Shown here: positions 17,077-26,499 of the stretch, piece by piece
How positions within the stretch are numbered: the first letter of the stretch is position 1
How the letters are laid out: each line of letters starts with the position of its first letter
Source: Alteribacillus sp. YIM 98480
GTDB taxonomy: Bacteria > Bacillota > Bacilli > Bacillales > Marinococcaceae
NCBI RefSeq assembly: GCF_009765375.1
Contig: NZ_VTOK01000008.1
Location: 169,202 to 233,201 of the forward strand
Reading direction: 5' to 3'
DNA length: 64,000 bases
Program-made: the position numbers and the translations under genes
The notes under the pieces: generated by a model
The model's input: only the letters and a program-made list of their open reading frames with translations
What the model was told of the DNA's origin: nothing
Database searches by the model: none

Positions 17077-17766
17077 CTATAGTGCTTCTCTTGCTTTATT
17101 CAGTTCTTCTCCTCTTCTTTTCGGCGCTTCCTCTTTCTTGTTCCGCTCTTCTTCCCCTCCTTTCAGCGCTTCCTCTTCCTGGTTCAGCTCTTCTCCCCTT
17201 CCTTTCGGCGCTTCCTCTTCCTGGTTCAGCTCTCCCCCTCTTTTCAGCGCTTCCTCTTTCTTATTCTGCTCTTCTCCCCCTCTTTTCAGCGCTTCCTCTT
17301 CCTTGTTCAGCTCTTCCCCTCTTTTCAGCGCTTCCTCTTTCTTATTCAGCCCTTCTCCCCTTCCTTTCGGCGCTTCCTCTTCCTGGTTCAGCTCTTCCCC
17401 TCTTTTCAGCGCTTCCTCTTCCTGGTTCAGCTCTTCTCCCCTTTTTTTCAGCGCTTCCTCTTCCTTGTTCAGCTCTTCTTCCCCTCCTTTCAGCGCTTCC
17501 TCTTCCTTGTTCAGCTCTTCTCCCCTTCCTTCCAGCGCTTCCTCTTTCTTATTCAGCTCTTCTTCCCCTCCTTTCAGCGCTTCCTCTTTCTTATTCTGCT
17601 CTTCTCCCCTTCCTTCCAGCGCTTCCTCTTTCTTATTCTGCTCTTCTTCCCCTCCTTTCAGCACTTCCTCTTCCTGGTTCAGCTCTTCTCCCCTTCCTTC
17701 CAGCGCTTCCTCTTTCTTATTCTGCTCTTCTTCCCCTCCTTTCAGCGCTTCCTCTGCTAGTTCCAC
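17077..17766 (-). CDS. Repeat-built coiled-coil protein, hypothetical
   Basis: 229 codons from GTG, with AAGGAG four bases upstream. Nearly the whole frame is sixteen tandem repeats, thirteen of 14 residues (42 bases) and three of 13, of the form EEALKGRGEELNQE. Leu at positions 4 and 11 recurs every seven residues; in some units the second Leu is Gln. That predicts a highly charged helix of two heptads per repeat. There is no signal peptide, Cys, Trp or Tyr. All length changes are multiples of three, so the frame is kept. The opposite strand is also open in two frames because the repeat has no stop triplets, so coding status is uncertain. It starts about 40 bases beyond the terminator of the CAP/SLH gene. 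Confidence 0.45.
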   Translation of the reverse strand: MELAEEALKGGEEEQNKKEEALEGRGEELNQEEEVLKGGEEEQNKKEEALEGRGEEQNKKEEALKGGEEELNKKEEALEGRGEELNKEEEALKGGEEELNKEEEALKKRGEELNQEEEALKRGEELNQEEEAPKGRGEGLNKKEEALKRGEELNKEEEALKRGGEEQNKKEEALKRGGELNQEEEAPKGRGEELNQEEEALKGGEEERNKKEEAPKRRGEELNKAREAL

Positions 17767-17808
17767 TTTTCTCCTTTTCTTGTTCTGCTGCTAACGTTCG
17801 ATTTGGAT

Positions 17809-17845
17809 CAAAAAAGAACCGCCCCTGACTTTTAGGACGGTTCCT
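17809..17845 (-). terminator. Terminator of the SLH-CAP gene
   Basis: Minus-strand GGAACCGTCC ... GGGCGGTTCTTTTTT, immediately after the stop at 17854. Confidence 0.85.
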
Positions 17846-17853
17846 CGTCTTAC

Positions 17854-19350
17854 CTATCGCGGTGTATAGTAGTTTTGCGTGTAATATGGCTGTTTTCTTG
17901 ATTCATCAAAAGCTACCCCGACACCTAAACGTTCATAGTTGCCAAGCAGGGAATCACGGTGGCTTTTAGAATTCATCCAGCCTTCGTGGGCAAAAATCGG
18001 GCTGACCTGTCCGTATGCGATGTTTTCAGCAGCATTGTAAAAGGTAATGCCATCCTCTAACATTCGATCAAACGGATCTTCTCCATCCGGATTGGTGTGT
18101 TCAAAGAAATGATTTCTTGCCATATTTGCGCTGTGAGCTCGTGCGGTAGCTGCTGCTGTGTCATCCCATTCTAAAATGCTTCTGCCGTAGCGCTTTCTCT
18201 GCGCGTTGGCTAAATGAAAGACTTGGCGTTCATAGCTTTCCTTTAAGTTCTTTGTTGGTTCTGCATAATATTGGCTGAACTCTTCTTCTACTTCACTGCT
18301 GACGAGAAGTACAGCTGTTATCCGCTTATCTCTATGTTTGTCATAGAAAAAAGTAGTATAGCGGCCGTCTGTTTTATACGTACCAGATTCTTCGGTCTCT
18401 GTACTATAGTTTGAACCGCCTTTTTGGATATATTGAAGCGGATCTCCATATGCATCCAGCACATCTTTTTGACGATTATCTAAACGCAGACCATTTTCGT
18501 CTCTCCATGTATCTTGATTGGAGTAAATTGCTACAACTTCGTCATTTTCCACGCCATATTGAACGTAATTATCATAACCATCGTGGTGAATTTTCCATTT
18601 AAAACCATAACGGCTTTCTTCTACAGCTTCCGCTTCTCCTAAAGTGCTCTCAAGCTTCTCTCTGGAATCTCCAACGGTGATCCCGTTAAAATGCCAAGCT
18701 TTCTCCTCGCTGTCCACATCAGAAGGCGGCAAGTTCACTTCTTCTACTCGAAACTCTTCTTCCATTGTGCGGGCAAGAAAAACAGCAAATTGAGCTCTTG
18801 TCGTTTTTTCCCCTGGTCCAAAACTCCCATCCGAATGACCACTCGTAATCCTATTTGCTGCCAGTCTTTGAATCGAAGAAGCCGCCCAGTAATCCTCTGA
18901 GATATCCGAAAAAGAAACATCTTCCTTTGTATTTAAATGAAATGCCTGGGAAAGAACAACAGCCATTTGAGCCCGGCTTAACGTTTCATTCGGACGGAAA
19001 TTCCCATTGCTTCCATTCATGATTCCTTTTTCAGCCACTGCTGTTATGGCCGGATAAAAAGAATCATCTTTTTTAACGTCGTTAAATTCATTGTCTTGCA
19101 GGTTATCTGCTTCTAAATCCAATGCTTTTGAAATCATTTGTGCTGTTTGCGCGCGGCTTACGTCTTCTTTAGGCCGAAAAGTATTATCCTTATACCCTCC
19201 TGCTACACCTTGGTCAGCAATAAATTCAATTTCTTCGGCGGCCCAATACGAGCTCTCTACATCTTCAAAAGAGGCCTCTGCTTCAAGCGATAATGGAAAA
19301 GCAATTATTAATAAAAGCAGAAAAAAAAGTAGAGCTAATTTTTTCAACAT
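17854..19350 (-). CDS. SLH-anchored CAP-domain protein
   Basis: 498 residues. Signal peptide with a long Leu-rich core (about 1-26), three SLH modules (about 28-205, each with TRAQ), then a CAP-associated N-terminal domain (about 215-345, FNGITVGDSREKLESTLGEA) and a C-terminal CAP/SCP domain (about 370-498, HTNPDGEDPFDRML, NIAYGQ, HEGWMNSKSHRDSLL). The CAP cavity His and Glu residues are present (FFEHTNP, AENIAYG, AHEGWM). Related YkwD proteins are secreted; their function is unresolved, proposals including lipid or peptide binding and protease-like activity. The SLH part fixes it to the pyruvylated wall polymer. Same orientation as the amidase upstream, but with its own terminator. Confidence 0.88.
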   Translation of the reverse strand: MLKKLALLFFLLLLIIAFPLSLEAEASFEDVESSYWAAEEIEFIADQGVAGGYKDNTFRPKEDVSRAQTAQMISKALDLEADNLQDNEFNDVKKDDSFYPAITAVAEKGIMNGSNGNFRPNETLSRAQMAVVLSQAFHLNTKEDVSFSDISEDYWAASSIQRLAANRITSGHSDGSFGPGEKTTRAQFAVFLARTMEEEFRVEEVNLPPSDVDSEEKAWHFNGITVGDSREKLESTLGEAEAVEESRYGFKWKIHHDGYDNYVQYGVENDEVVAIYSNQDTWRDENGLRLDNRQKDVLDAYGDPLQYIQKGGSNYSTETEESGTYKTDGRYTTFFYDKHRDKRITAVLLVSSEVEEEFSQYYAEPTKNLKESYERQVFHLANAQRKRYGRSILEWDDTAAATARAHSANMARNHFFEHTNPDGEDPFDRMLEDGITFYNAAENIAYGQVSPIFAHEGWMNSKSHRDSLLGNYERLGVGVAFDESRKQPYYTQNYYTPR

Positions 19351-19491
19351 CCATTCGCCCCCTGTCCAGTGTCTGTGGAAGAAAAACCTAGTAATCTATT
19401 CCTTTTTTTGCCTAGATTAAAACAGCTTCTTTATATATTTTACCATTTCCCGCTCCAAAATAGAGAGCAATCTTTTAATATTATCCATAAT

Positions 19492-19540
19492 TAAGAAAAA
19501 AATCCCACTTGAAGGTTTACATGCTGCTTCAAGTGGGAAT
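19492..19540 (-). terminator. Terminator of the SLH amidase gene
   Basis: CCCACTTGAAG/CTTCAAGTGGG stem followed on the minus strand by a run of T. Confidence 0.85.
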
Positions 19541-19552
19541 ACGTTTCATAGA

Positions 19553-21214
19553 TTACCAATCATAATAATCTTTAATACCATTATAGACTGCTTTTGCTGC
19601 TTTGTCATTGTAACCTGCTTTTTTCATGCGGTTGGCATCTTTTGAGTTAGTGAGAAAACCTAATTCAATCAACGTGCTAGGCATGGTTGTATTTTTAATA
19701 ACATAAAAGCCTGCGTTTGCTACACGGCGGTAGCTCATGCCTGTGTCACGGACAAGCCGGTCCTGGATAGCTTCTGCTAGTTCACGGCTTTCTTTTGCTT
19801 TGCTTGAGCTGTTGTAAAAGGTTTCAGCTCCTTCTGCTGCAGCACTGGCAGCATTTGCGTGAATGCTGACAAAGGAATCAGCGTTTGCTCGTTCCGCGAT
19901 GTTCACTCGTCCGCTCAGTGAAATAAACGTGTCATTGCGGCGTGTCATGACCACATCTACGCCGTCATCTTCTAACAAATCTTCCACTTTAAGAGCGACA
20001 GAGAGCACAACATTTTTTTCTACTAAGCCATTGGCTTGAGCTCCGGGATCGCTTCCTCCGTGCCCTGCATCAATCACAATCGTTTTATCGGCAGTATTGT
20101 CGTTCAAATAACCGCTGTGAGTATAGGCCCAATCCCCATTAAATTTAATGAGAACCCAATCACCGCTTGTTTCTTCATAAATGTTAACAACGTCTCCTTG
20201 ACTTAAGCTTCCTACACTGTCATAGCTCGCGCTTGGCCCAGATCGGACCATTAACGTGGAGGCGGTAACTTTTGCTTCTGCAATAGGTTGTGCTGGTTTG
20301 CTGCTATCATCCGAACCTATACCATCCGCTTCGTCTATGTAATTTTGATGCACATACCCTTTTGCATCATTTACATAGATTTCAAGCCAGCTGCCTTCAA
20401 TACCGTAAACGTCTACTTTTGTTCCATCACGTAATGTTTCGATCACACCATGGTTCGTACCTGGTCCTTTTCTGACGTTTAACGGCGTGCTTGCGTCTAC
20501 AATTCCTTCAAACAGAACTTCCTTATCAGAAGGTTTCACTTCGGTTTTGTCTTCATCCTCGTTTTCATCATTCTCTTCAGAAAGACGAAGATTGTCATTC
20601 ATTGCTCTAGCTAAAAATACGGCAAATTCAGCGCGCGTTGCTGGCTGGTTTGGTTTATAATTTCCTTTATCTTCTATAATATTGTTATCTACGAGAGTTG
20701 CTATATAACCATTAGCCCAAAAACTATTAGATATATCATCGTAATTTAAACTGCTGTCATTGTTCTGCGATTCTTGTCCAAAAAAGGCTCGCGCCACCAC
20801 TGCGGCTACTTGAGCTTTTTCAATGCTGTCGTTTGGACTGAATTTTCCATTATTCCCCTGGAAAATCCCCATTTCTGCTGCCCGCTCAATGCGAGTGTAT
20901 GCCCAAAAGTCTCGATTTACATCTGAAAAAGAAGCGGCAGATCGATTTAGACCACTTGCCCCAAGAGCGTTTGTCATCATTACAGATGCCTGTGCACGTG
21001 TTAGAGGTTCGGTTGTTCTAAACTTTCCTGTATCATCGCCAGTAGCAACTTTTTCATCCGCCAAATACATAATTTCGTCCAACGCCCAATGATTACTGCC
21101 TACATCAGAATACCTGTCACTTGCTTTCGCTTTTTCTAAACCGAGCGTCGGAAAGATGGAAAGCAGAAGAGACAGGGCAAGCAGCACATATGAAATTTTC
21201 TTAAACAAAGACAT
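19553..21214 (-). CDS. SLH-anchored N-acetylmuramoyl-L-alanine amidase
   Basis: 553 residues. I start at ATG 21214, preceded by AGGAGG and giving a clean signal peptide (MSLFKKISYVLLALSLLL); the longer in-frame start at 21370 adds a basic non-signal extension. Order: three SLH modules (about 35-210), an acidic linker, two bacterial SH3 domains (about 230-290 and 310-370), and an Amidase_3 domain (about 375-553). Zinc and catalytic residues are visible: IDAGHGGSDPGA, EKNVVLSVA, VSIHANA and LIELGFLTN. It would cleave the stem peptide from MurNAc at the cell surface. Likely roles are daughter-cell separation or wall turnover, with wall-polymer anchoring limiting its spread. Confidence 0.92.
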   Translation of the reverse strand: MSLFKKISYVLLALSLLLSIFPTLGLEKAKASDRYSDVGSNHWALDEIMYLADEKVATGDDTGKFRTTEPLTRAQASVMMTNALGASGLNRSAASFSDVNRDFWAYTRIERAAEMGIFQGNNGKFSPNDSIEKAQVAAVVARAFFGQESQNNDSSLNYDDISNSFWANGYIATLVDNNIIEDKGNYKPNQPATRAEFAVFLARAMNDNLRLSEENDENEDEDKTEVKPSDKEVLFEGIVDASTPLNVRKGPGTNHGVIETLRDGTKVDVYGIEGSWLEIYVNDAKGYVHQNYIDEADGIGSDDSSKPAQPIAEAKVTASTLMVRSGPSASYDSVGSLSQGDVVNIYEETSGDWVLIKFNGDWAYTHSGYLNDNTADKTIVIDAGHGGSDPGAQANGLVEKNVVLSVALKVEDLLEDDGVDVVMTRRNDTFISLSGRVNIAERANADSFVSIHANAASAAAEGAETFYNSSSKAKESRELAEAIQDRLVRDTGMSYRRVANAGFYVIKNTTMPSTLIELGFLTNSKDANRMKKAGYNDKAAKAVYNGIKDYYDW

Positions 21215-21584
21215 GTTCCTCCTCTTTGATGTTGATCCCCTTCTCTGCTCTCTCAGGGTGTTGTCTTTTGGAAAGTGAAATAATTTGGAAATATGTCTGA
21301 CAGCTTTTTTCTTATGTCTTTTTTCATAGAAAATGCAGACAGATTTCACCAATCTTTTCCTTCTGCTCATAAGAATAGCATGGAAGGGAAAGATAAACTA
21401 GATTTATGTATAAAATTATCAAAAATAGTAAAATAATAATGATTTATGTTAAAACTGTGTTACAAAACATAGAGACGAGTACTTCTGTATTTTACAAATC
21501 CGGCTGGTATTTCTTTTCTTTTCATTTTCGTTTAAAATAGAGAAGCTATTGTTTTTAAGAAGAGTTTAAAGAACAGGTGATAGA

Positions 21585-22412
21585 ATGATAAAAAAACAAA
21601 CTGCAGCAGGGCTTCTTTCCTTTTTATTGATTTCTTCGGGTTGTTCCACGTACGGAATGAACCGCCACCTTGCAGAAGAAGAAGCGATAGATACCGATAA
21701 ATATGCTTATCAAGATGAAAATTTTACTTACAATGAAGAAACACTGCAGGAACTTGCTGATCGTTTTCGGCTTGAAGACCTTTCTACAAGCAACATAAAC
21801 AGCATTATGGAAGATGAAATAAAACGCGGTAATTATAATGAAATCATTATTTATTTACGTGAACTACAGGCGGAGGAAGAAGAGGAAGCTGCTCCCTTTT
21901 CACGCCGGTACACAGAGGCGTTAGAAGCCCATGTTCAGCGTTCCAATGAACCTTCCCAGGCTTTAGTAGAAGATGTTGTTGCCATGATGGAACAGCAGTA
22001 CCAGCTTGACCCGGAAAGTGAAGAAAATACAATCGATTATGCCAAGCTTCTAATAGACTCTGACTATGATATCGAAAAAGGAGCGGAGCTGCTGTTCGAT
22101 TTGGAAGAAAAGAAAGAAAATAACGGAGAACAGCCAGGGCGGGATTTGTTGTTAGCCTTAGCCCAAGCTTATTTTGCTGTTGGAGATTATAATAATAGTT
22201 TAAATCGTTACGATACCCTTACAGCGCTTGATGCGGAAGATCCCACTCATTTTTATCGAATGAGCGAAGTGTATGCAGCAATGGACAACACAGAGGGTGA
22301 AAAAGATGCGCTTACAGAAGCATTTGAACCGACGTCCGACTTTTTAAACCGTTACGGAGATGAAAGCTATAATCTTTACAAAGACTACTTAAATGCTTCA
22401 ATGGAAGAATAA
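21585..22412 (+). CDS. TPR-like lipoprotein
   Basis: 275 residues with lipoprotein signal MIKKQTAAGLLSFLL and lipobox SSGC (Cys about residue 20). The mature part is acidic and helical; a repeat pattern of paired helices with Tyr, Ala and Leu spacing (LALAQAYFAVGDYNNSLNRY, then HFYRMSEVYAAMDN) indicates tetratricopeptide-like repeats in the C-terminal half. TPR lipoproteins usually scaffold surface complexes. It is the only plus-strand gene between two SLH wall-enzyme genes, with its own terminator; partner unknown. No enzymatic motif seen. Confidence 0.75.
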   Translation: MIKKQTAAGLLSFLLISSGCSTYGMNRHLAEEEAIDTDKYAYQDENFTYNEETLQELADRFRLEDLSTSNINSIMEDEIKRGNYNEIIIYLRELQAEEEEEAAPFSRRYTEALEAHVQRSNEPSQALVEDVVAMMEQQYQLDPESEENTIDYAKLLIDSDYDIEKGAELLFDLEEKKENNGEQPGRDLLLALAQAYFAVGDYNNSLNRYDTLTALDAEDPTHFYRMSEVYAAMDNTEGEKDALTEAFEPTSDFLNRYGDESYNLYKDYLNASMEE

Positions 22413-22473
22413 GCTCAAAAAATCCAAACATTTGTTTAACGTCTCATCTGATTCTACTTACTGACTGCATAAT

Positions 22474-22507
22474 AAAGCGGCCTGCCATAACCGGCGGCCG
22501 CTTTTTA
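22474..22507 (+). terminator. Terminator after the TPR-like lipoprotein
   Basis: AAAGCGGCC ... GGCCGCTTTTT, between two convergent genes; probably serves both. Confidence 0.85.
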
Positions 22508-22516
22508 TACATTGTT

Positions 22517-23962
22517 TTACTCTTCCATCATCATCGCACGTTGCAGAAACAAAGCAAATTGAGAACGTGTTACATCTTCCCCGGGACGATATGGATCCTG
22601 ATTGGTTAAACCACTCTGATACAATGTATTGATCGCATTATAATTCCAAAAATCTAAAGGCACATCTTCAAATTCATGGGCTTTTGGATTAGCTGGGAGC
22701 TTGGCTTCAAAAGCAGCAGTCAGCACAGAAGCCATTTGTGCTCTTGTCATGTTTTCATTCGGACGGATGTTTTCGCCGCTTCCTGTCATAAAGCCATAGT
22801 ATTCAACGGTTTTCATCGCCTTATATCCTAAATCATCCTTATTCATATCTGCTGCTTTCAACTCATAATCCTCAGGAGCTTCAAGACCAAGTGCTTTAGA
22901 CAGCATCGAAGCAGCGTGTCTTCTATAAATAGGTTCATTTGGCCGGAACGTTCCATCAGGATACCCGCTGATTATATCTCGAATCTCTAAAAATCCCACA
23001 GCTTCTGTAAGCTCTTGTCTGCGAATATCAGAAAATGCAGTCACCGTTCCTTCACGGACATAAGTGCTTGCCATATAACCGTTTATATCAGCATAGTAAA
23101 GTGGATAAAAGCCAAAATGATTGGCAATGTTATTATCATGTTCAAGCGGCCCTTCTACAGTAAGAGGTGTATACAATGCCACATCCCCTACTTGCCGTGA
23201 AGAAACAGCCGGCTCTTCCCGGAAACTAATGGCAGAAACATCTTCACTGTAACTGTAAACATTGTCCCCTTCTTCAAACATTTGCAGAGAGCGAGTGGTT
23301 TGTTCGGTTGTTATGTTCAATTGATCCTCCGAAAATCTCATCCTATTTCCATCATCACTGTATTGAGCCTCAAATTCCGGCAAGTCAAAATCTGTCTCTA
23401 ATAAATTGTTATCTGCCAACGATTCATACAGATCATCTTGGTATGTATGGTCATTTTCCTCTGGGTCGTTGCGGCGGTCTAATCCATTGTACGCTAGAAC
23501 GGCAAAATACCAATTTTCAAGGATTTCTCTGTCGCCATCATTTACTTGAGGAATAATATTGCCAGACCATTCGAATTTTTCATTAAGGAGGTCTGCACCG
23601 ATTTCAATGTTATATGCCGTGTCTTTTTCAAGCCTTTCTCGATCAACCTGTCGATCTTCTAGGTCGTCCTCATTCAACGTTACCTGCATCATGCCAATAC
23701 CGCCGTCCTCATTTTCGTTTCGAATCGTATTTCCTTCGTCGTCAAATTGGCGCATGGCGGTTTCCTCAAACGCTATTGCTTTTAAAATTTCCGGCGGGAT
23801 ATCATGCTCTAAAGCCGTTTCTGTTAATAAATCTTTCTTTTCTTTATACGATAACTCTTCTACCTCTGGTGTCTCTACGGCATCATCGGCAGACAACGCC
23901 GACGTACTAATTAATAATGCCGCTGCTCCTGCGATCGCTGGAGCTGCCAGCCATTTTTTCAT
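22517..23962 (-). CDS. SLH-anchored lytic-transglycosylase-like protein
   Basis: 481 residues. Signal peptide (about 1-25), then an SLT/lysozyme-like domain (about 40-190): AIAFEETAMRQF with the candidate catalytic Glu, GGIGMMQVT, and LAYNGLDRR match the E, GLMQV and AYNxG motifs of family 1/4 lytic transglycosylases. A middle region of about 80 residues looks SH3-like (ISFREEPAVSSRQVGDVALY). Three SLH modules follow (about 315-478). It would cut glycan strands at the wall polymer layer. It is the third SLH-bound peptidoglycan-active protein in this block, after the amidase and CAP proteins. Confidence 0.82.
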   Translation of the reverse strand: MKKWLAAPAIAGAAALLISTSALSADDAVETPEVEELSYKEKKDLLTETALEHDIPPEILKAIAFEETAMRQFDDEGNTIRNENEDGGIGMMQVTLNEDDLEDRQVDRERLEKDTAYNIEIGADLLNEKFEWSGNIIPQVNDGDREILENWYFAVLAYNGLDRRNDPEENDHTYQDDLYESLADNNLLETDFDLPEFEAQYSDDGNRMRFSEDQLNITTEQTTRSLQMFEEGDNVYSYSEDVSAISFREEPAVSSRQVGDVALYTPLTVEGPLEHDNNIANHFGFYPLYYADINGYMASTYVREGTVTAFSDIRRQELTEAVGFLEIRDIISGYPDGTFRPNEPIYRRHAASMLSKALGLEAPEDYELKAADMNKDDLGYKAMKTVEYYGFMTGSGENIRPNENMTRAQMASVLTAAFEAKLPANPKAHEFEDVPLDFWNYNAINTLYQSGLTNQDPYRPGEDVTRSQFALFLQRAMMMEE

Positions 23963-24130
23963 TCTTTTGTCCCCCTTCTATGAAACTACTAATATTATAG
24001 CTGATAATCCAGTCTCTTCCAATCGTCATTTCGGAAAATAGTCTATGGAGTAATGAAATATCTGAGGAATTAATGATATACTGTAAAAAGTGTATTGATA
24101 GAATGACCGATATAATAAGGAGAGAACAAC

Positions 24131-26497
24131 ATGATTGGTTCACTGAAAAAAATAATCGGAGATGAACAGCAGCGCCGATTGAAAAAATATAATAAAGTCG
24201 TAGAGCGGATTAATAAGCTTGAACCGGAAATAGAGAAGTTGTCTGATGAAGATTTACAAAAGAAAACCGAAGAATTTAAAGAACGGATTCAAAATGGAGA
24301 AAGCGTCCAAAAATTAAGAGAAGAAGCTTTTGCCATCGTTCGGGAAGCTTCCCGCCGCGTGATCGGTCTTCGGCATTATGACGTTCAGCTTCTTGGCGGT
24401 TTAACATTAAACGACGGAGATATTGCCGAAATGGCAACAGGGGAAGGTAAGACATTAGTTGCATCCCTTCCGAGCTACCTGCGCGCATTAGAAGGAAAAG
24501 GCGTCCACGTTATTACGGTAAATGAATACTTAGCCCGCCGTGACCGTGAACTTATTGGACAAGTACACGAATTTCTCGGACTAAGCGTTGGATTGAATGT
24601 TCCCCGGCTCGCCAAAGAAGAGAAGAAGAAAGCTTACCAAGCAGATATTACATACGGTGTCGGAAACGAATTCGGTTTTGATTACTTAAAAGACAATATG
24701 GTATACAACTCCTTTGAGAAAGTGCAGCGCCCATACAACTTTACAATCATTGATGAAATTGACAGCGTCCTTGTGGATGAAGCAAAAACACCGCTTATTA
24801 TTGCCGGAAAAACGCAGGTGAATCCAAGTCTTTATCAAATCTGTGCGAAAATGGCACGCAGCTTTGATGCAGAGAAAGACTACTTGTATGACCCTATTTC
24901 AAAGTCTGTTAGTTTTACAGATGCGGGCATTACAAAAGTCGAAAGAGCATTTGGCATTGATAACCTGTATGACTTAGAACACCATACTCTGTACCATTTT
25001 GTACTACAAGCTCTTCGTGCACGTGTAATGTTTAAACGCGATGTGGATTACATTGTAAAAGAAGGAGAAATTAAATTAGTTGATATGTTTACGGGACGTA
25101 TTATGGATGGGCGCAGTTTCAGTGACGGCCTCCACCAAGCCTTAGAAGCTAAAGAAGGCCTTGAAATTACAGAAGAAAACAAGACGCAGGCCCAAATCAC
25201 TGTCCAAAACTACTTTAGAATGTATCCAACGATATGCGGCATGACTGGAACAGCGAAAACAGAAGAACAAGAATTCAGAAACTTGTACGGGATGGATGTC
25301 ATTCAAATTCCAACAAATAAACCACGCATTCGAGAAGATAAAGAGGACATCATCTTTGCAACGGCAGAAGAAAAATACCGTGCTGTCGCAAGGGAAGTGG
25401 AAAACCGTTATCAAAAAGGGCAGCCTGTTTTAATTGGAACGTCTTCTATCATTCAGTCCGAAACGATGGCACGCTACTTGGATGAACAAAAAGTCCCCTA
25501 TGAATTGTTAAACGCAAAAAGTGTAGAAAAAGAAGTACAATTAATATCTCTTGCTGGTCAAAAAGGACAGATAACAATCGCCACAAATATGGCTGGACGA
25601 GGTACAGATATCATGCTTGGAGAAGGCGTGGCAGAAGTGGGAGGCTTGTTTGTGCTTGGCACCGAACGCCACGAAAACCGCCGGATTGATAACCAGTTAA
25701 AGGGACGTTCCGGCCGTCAGGGAGACCCCGGAGAAACGCAAATGTTTCTTTCCCTCGAAGATGATATGCTGCTTCCTTTCGGGGAAGAAGATATTGAAAA
25801 ATTACAAGAAAACTTAAAAACAGATAAAGCCGGGAAAGTCTTAAATGAAGACGCGCACCGTGTTGTAAACCTTGCCCAAGAAATGTGCGAAAATGCGAAT
25901 GCATCCTTTCGTGAATATACACTGAAACTTGATGACATCGCAAACGAACAACGCAATGTCATTTATACGCTGCGTGATAAAGTGCTTGAAAAAGAAGATC
26001 CGCTCAGCACATGGGTTGTTATGGTTCAATCCAGTACGAAAAAGCTTGTGGAAAGCTATTGCGGCGATGAATACCTGCCCGATGACTGGGATATTGAAGA
26101 ACTGCAAAGCCGGTTAAATCATATTGTTTTGAATCCTAAAATACATCTTCCCAAAAATGTAGAAGACCGCCGTGATATCTTGGAAATCGTTGAAGAAAAA
26201 ACAGAAGAATACTTAAAAAAAGTGGAAGCCTTTCGTGAAAAAAGCGGTGTACAAACCCAGGCCCGCAAAGTACTTTTAACAACGATTGACCGCCACTGGC
26301 TAAGCCATCTTGAAGAAATGACACGATTAAAAGAAGGAATTGGGCTGCGAAGCTATCAGCAAGAAGATCCTATGCGCGTCTTTACGCGGGAAGGGTATGA
26401 ACTGTTTACGAGAATGTACGATATGATTGAACAAGACGCTTCCGTTCATTTATCTAAATTAATACGACCATTAGTGCAACCAGAAGAGGTGAAATAA
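24131..26497 (+). CDS. secA2: Accessory Sec translocase ATPase SecA2
   Basis: 788 residues. DEAD-type motor of the accessory Sec system. Walker A MATGEGKTLVA near residue 105, IIDEIDSVLVDEAKTPLI near 210 (DEAD-like Walker B), NMAGRGTDIMLGEG near 490, and GRSGRQGDPG near 525. Compared with housekeeping SecA (about 835-840 residues in Bacillus) it is shorter and lacks the C-terminal Cys-rich zinc motif, ending ...LVQPEEVK. In B. anthracis SecA2 exports the SLH S-layer proteins Sap and EA1, so it probably handles some of the SLH substrates encoded around it. It is followed two bases later by slaP. Confidence 0.93.
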   Translation: MIGSLKKIIGDEQQRRLKKYNKVVERINKLEPEIEKLSDEDLQKKTEEFKERIQNGESVQKLREEAFAIVREASRRVIGLRHYDVQLLGGLTLNDGDIAEMATGEGKTLVASLPSYLRALEGKGVHVITVNEYLARRDRELIGQVHEFLGLSVGLNVPRLAKEEKKKAYQADITYGVGNEFGFDYLKDNMVYNSFEKVQRPYNFTIIDEIDSVLVDEAKTPLIIAGKTQVNPSLYQICAKMARSFDAEKDYLYDPISKSVSFTDAGITKVERAFGIDNLYDLEHHTLYHFVLQALRARVMFKRDVDYIVKEGEIKLVDMFTGRIMDGRSFSDGLHQALEAKEGLEITEENKTQAQITVQNYFRMYPTICGMTGTAKTEEQEFRNLYGMDVIQIPTNKPRIREDKEDIIFATAEEKYRAVAREVENRYQKGQPVLIGTSSIIQSETMARYLDEQKVPYELLNAKSVEKEVQLISLAGQKGQITIATNMAGRGTDIMLGEGVAEVGGLFVLGTERHENRRIDNQLKGRSGRQGDPGETQMFLSLEDDMLLPFGEEDIEKLQENLKTDKAGKVLNEDAHRVVNLAQEMCENANASFREYTLKLDDIANEQRNVIYTLRDKVLEKEDPLSTWVVMVQSSTKKLVESYCGDEYLPDDWDIEELQSRLNHIVLNPKIHLPKNVEDRRDILEIVEEKTEEYLKKVEAFREKSGVQTQARKVLLTTIDRHWLSHLEEMTRLKEGIGLRSYQQEDPMRVFTREGYELFTRMYDMIEQDASVHLSKLIRPLVQPEEVK

Positions 26498-26499
26498 TA

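Noticed and set aside
17054..17828. Two long plus-strand frames (246 and 248 codons) of Phe/Ser/Leu repeats
   Set aside because: Mirror images of the GA-rich array. They lack ribosome sites, and the minus-strand frame has a good one and a more protein-like composition.
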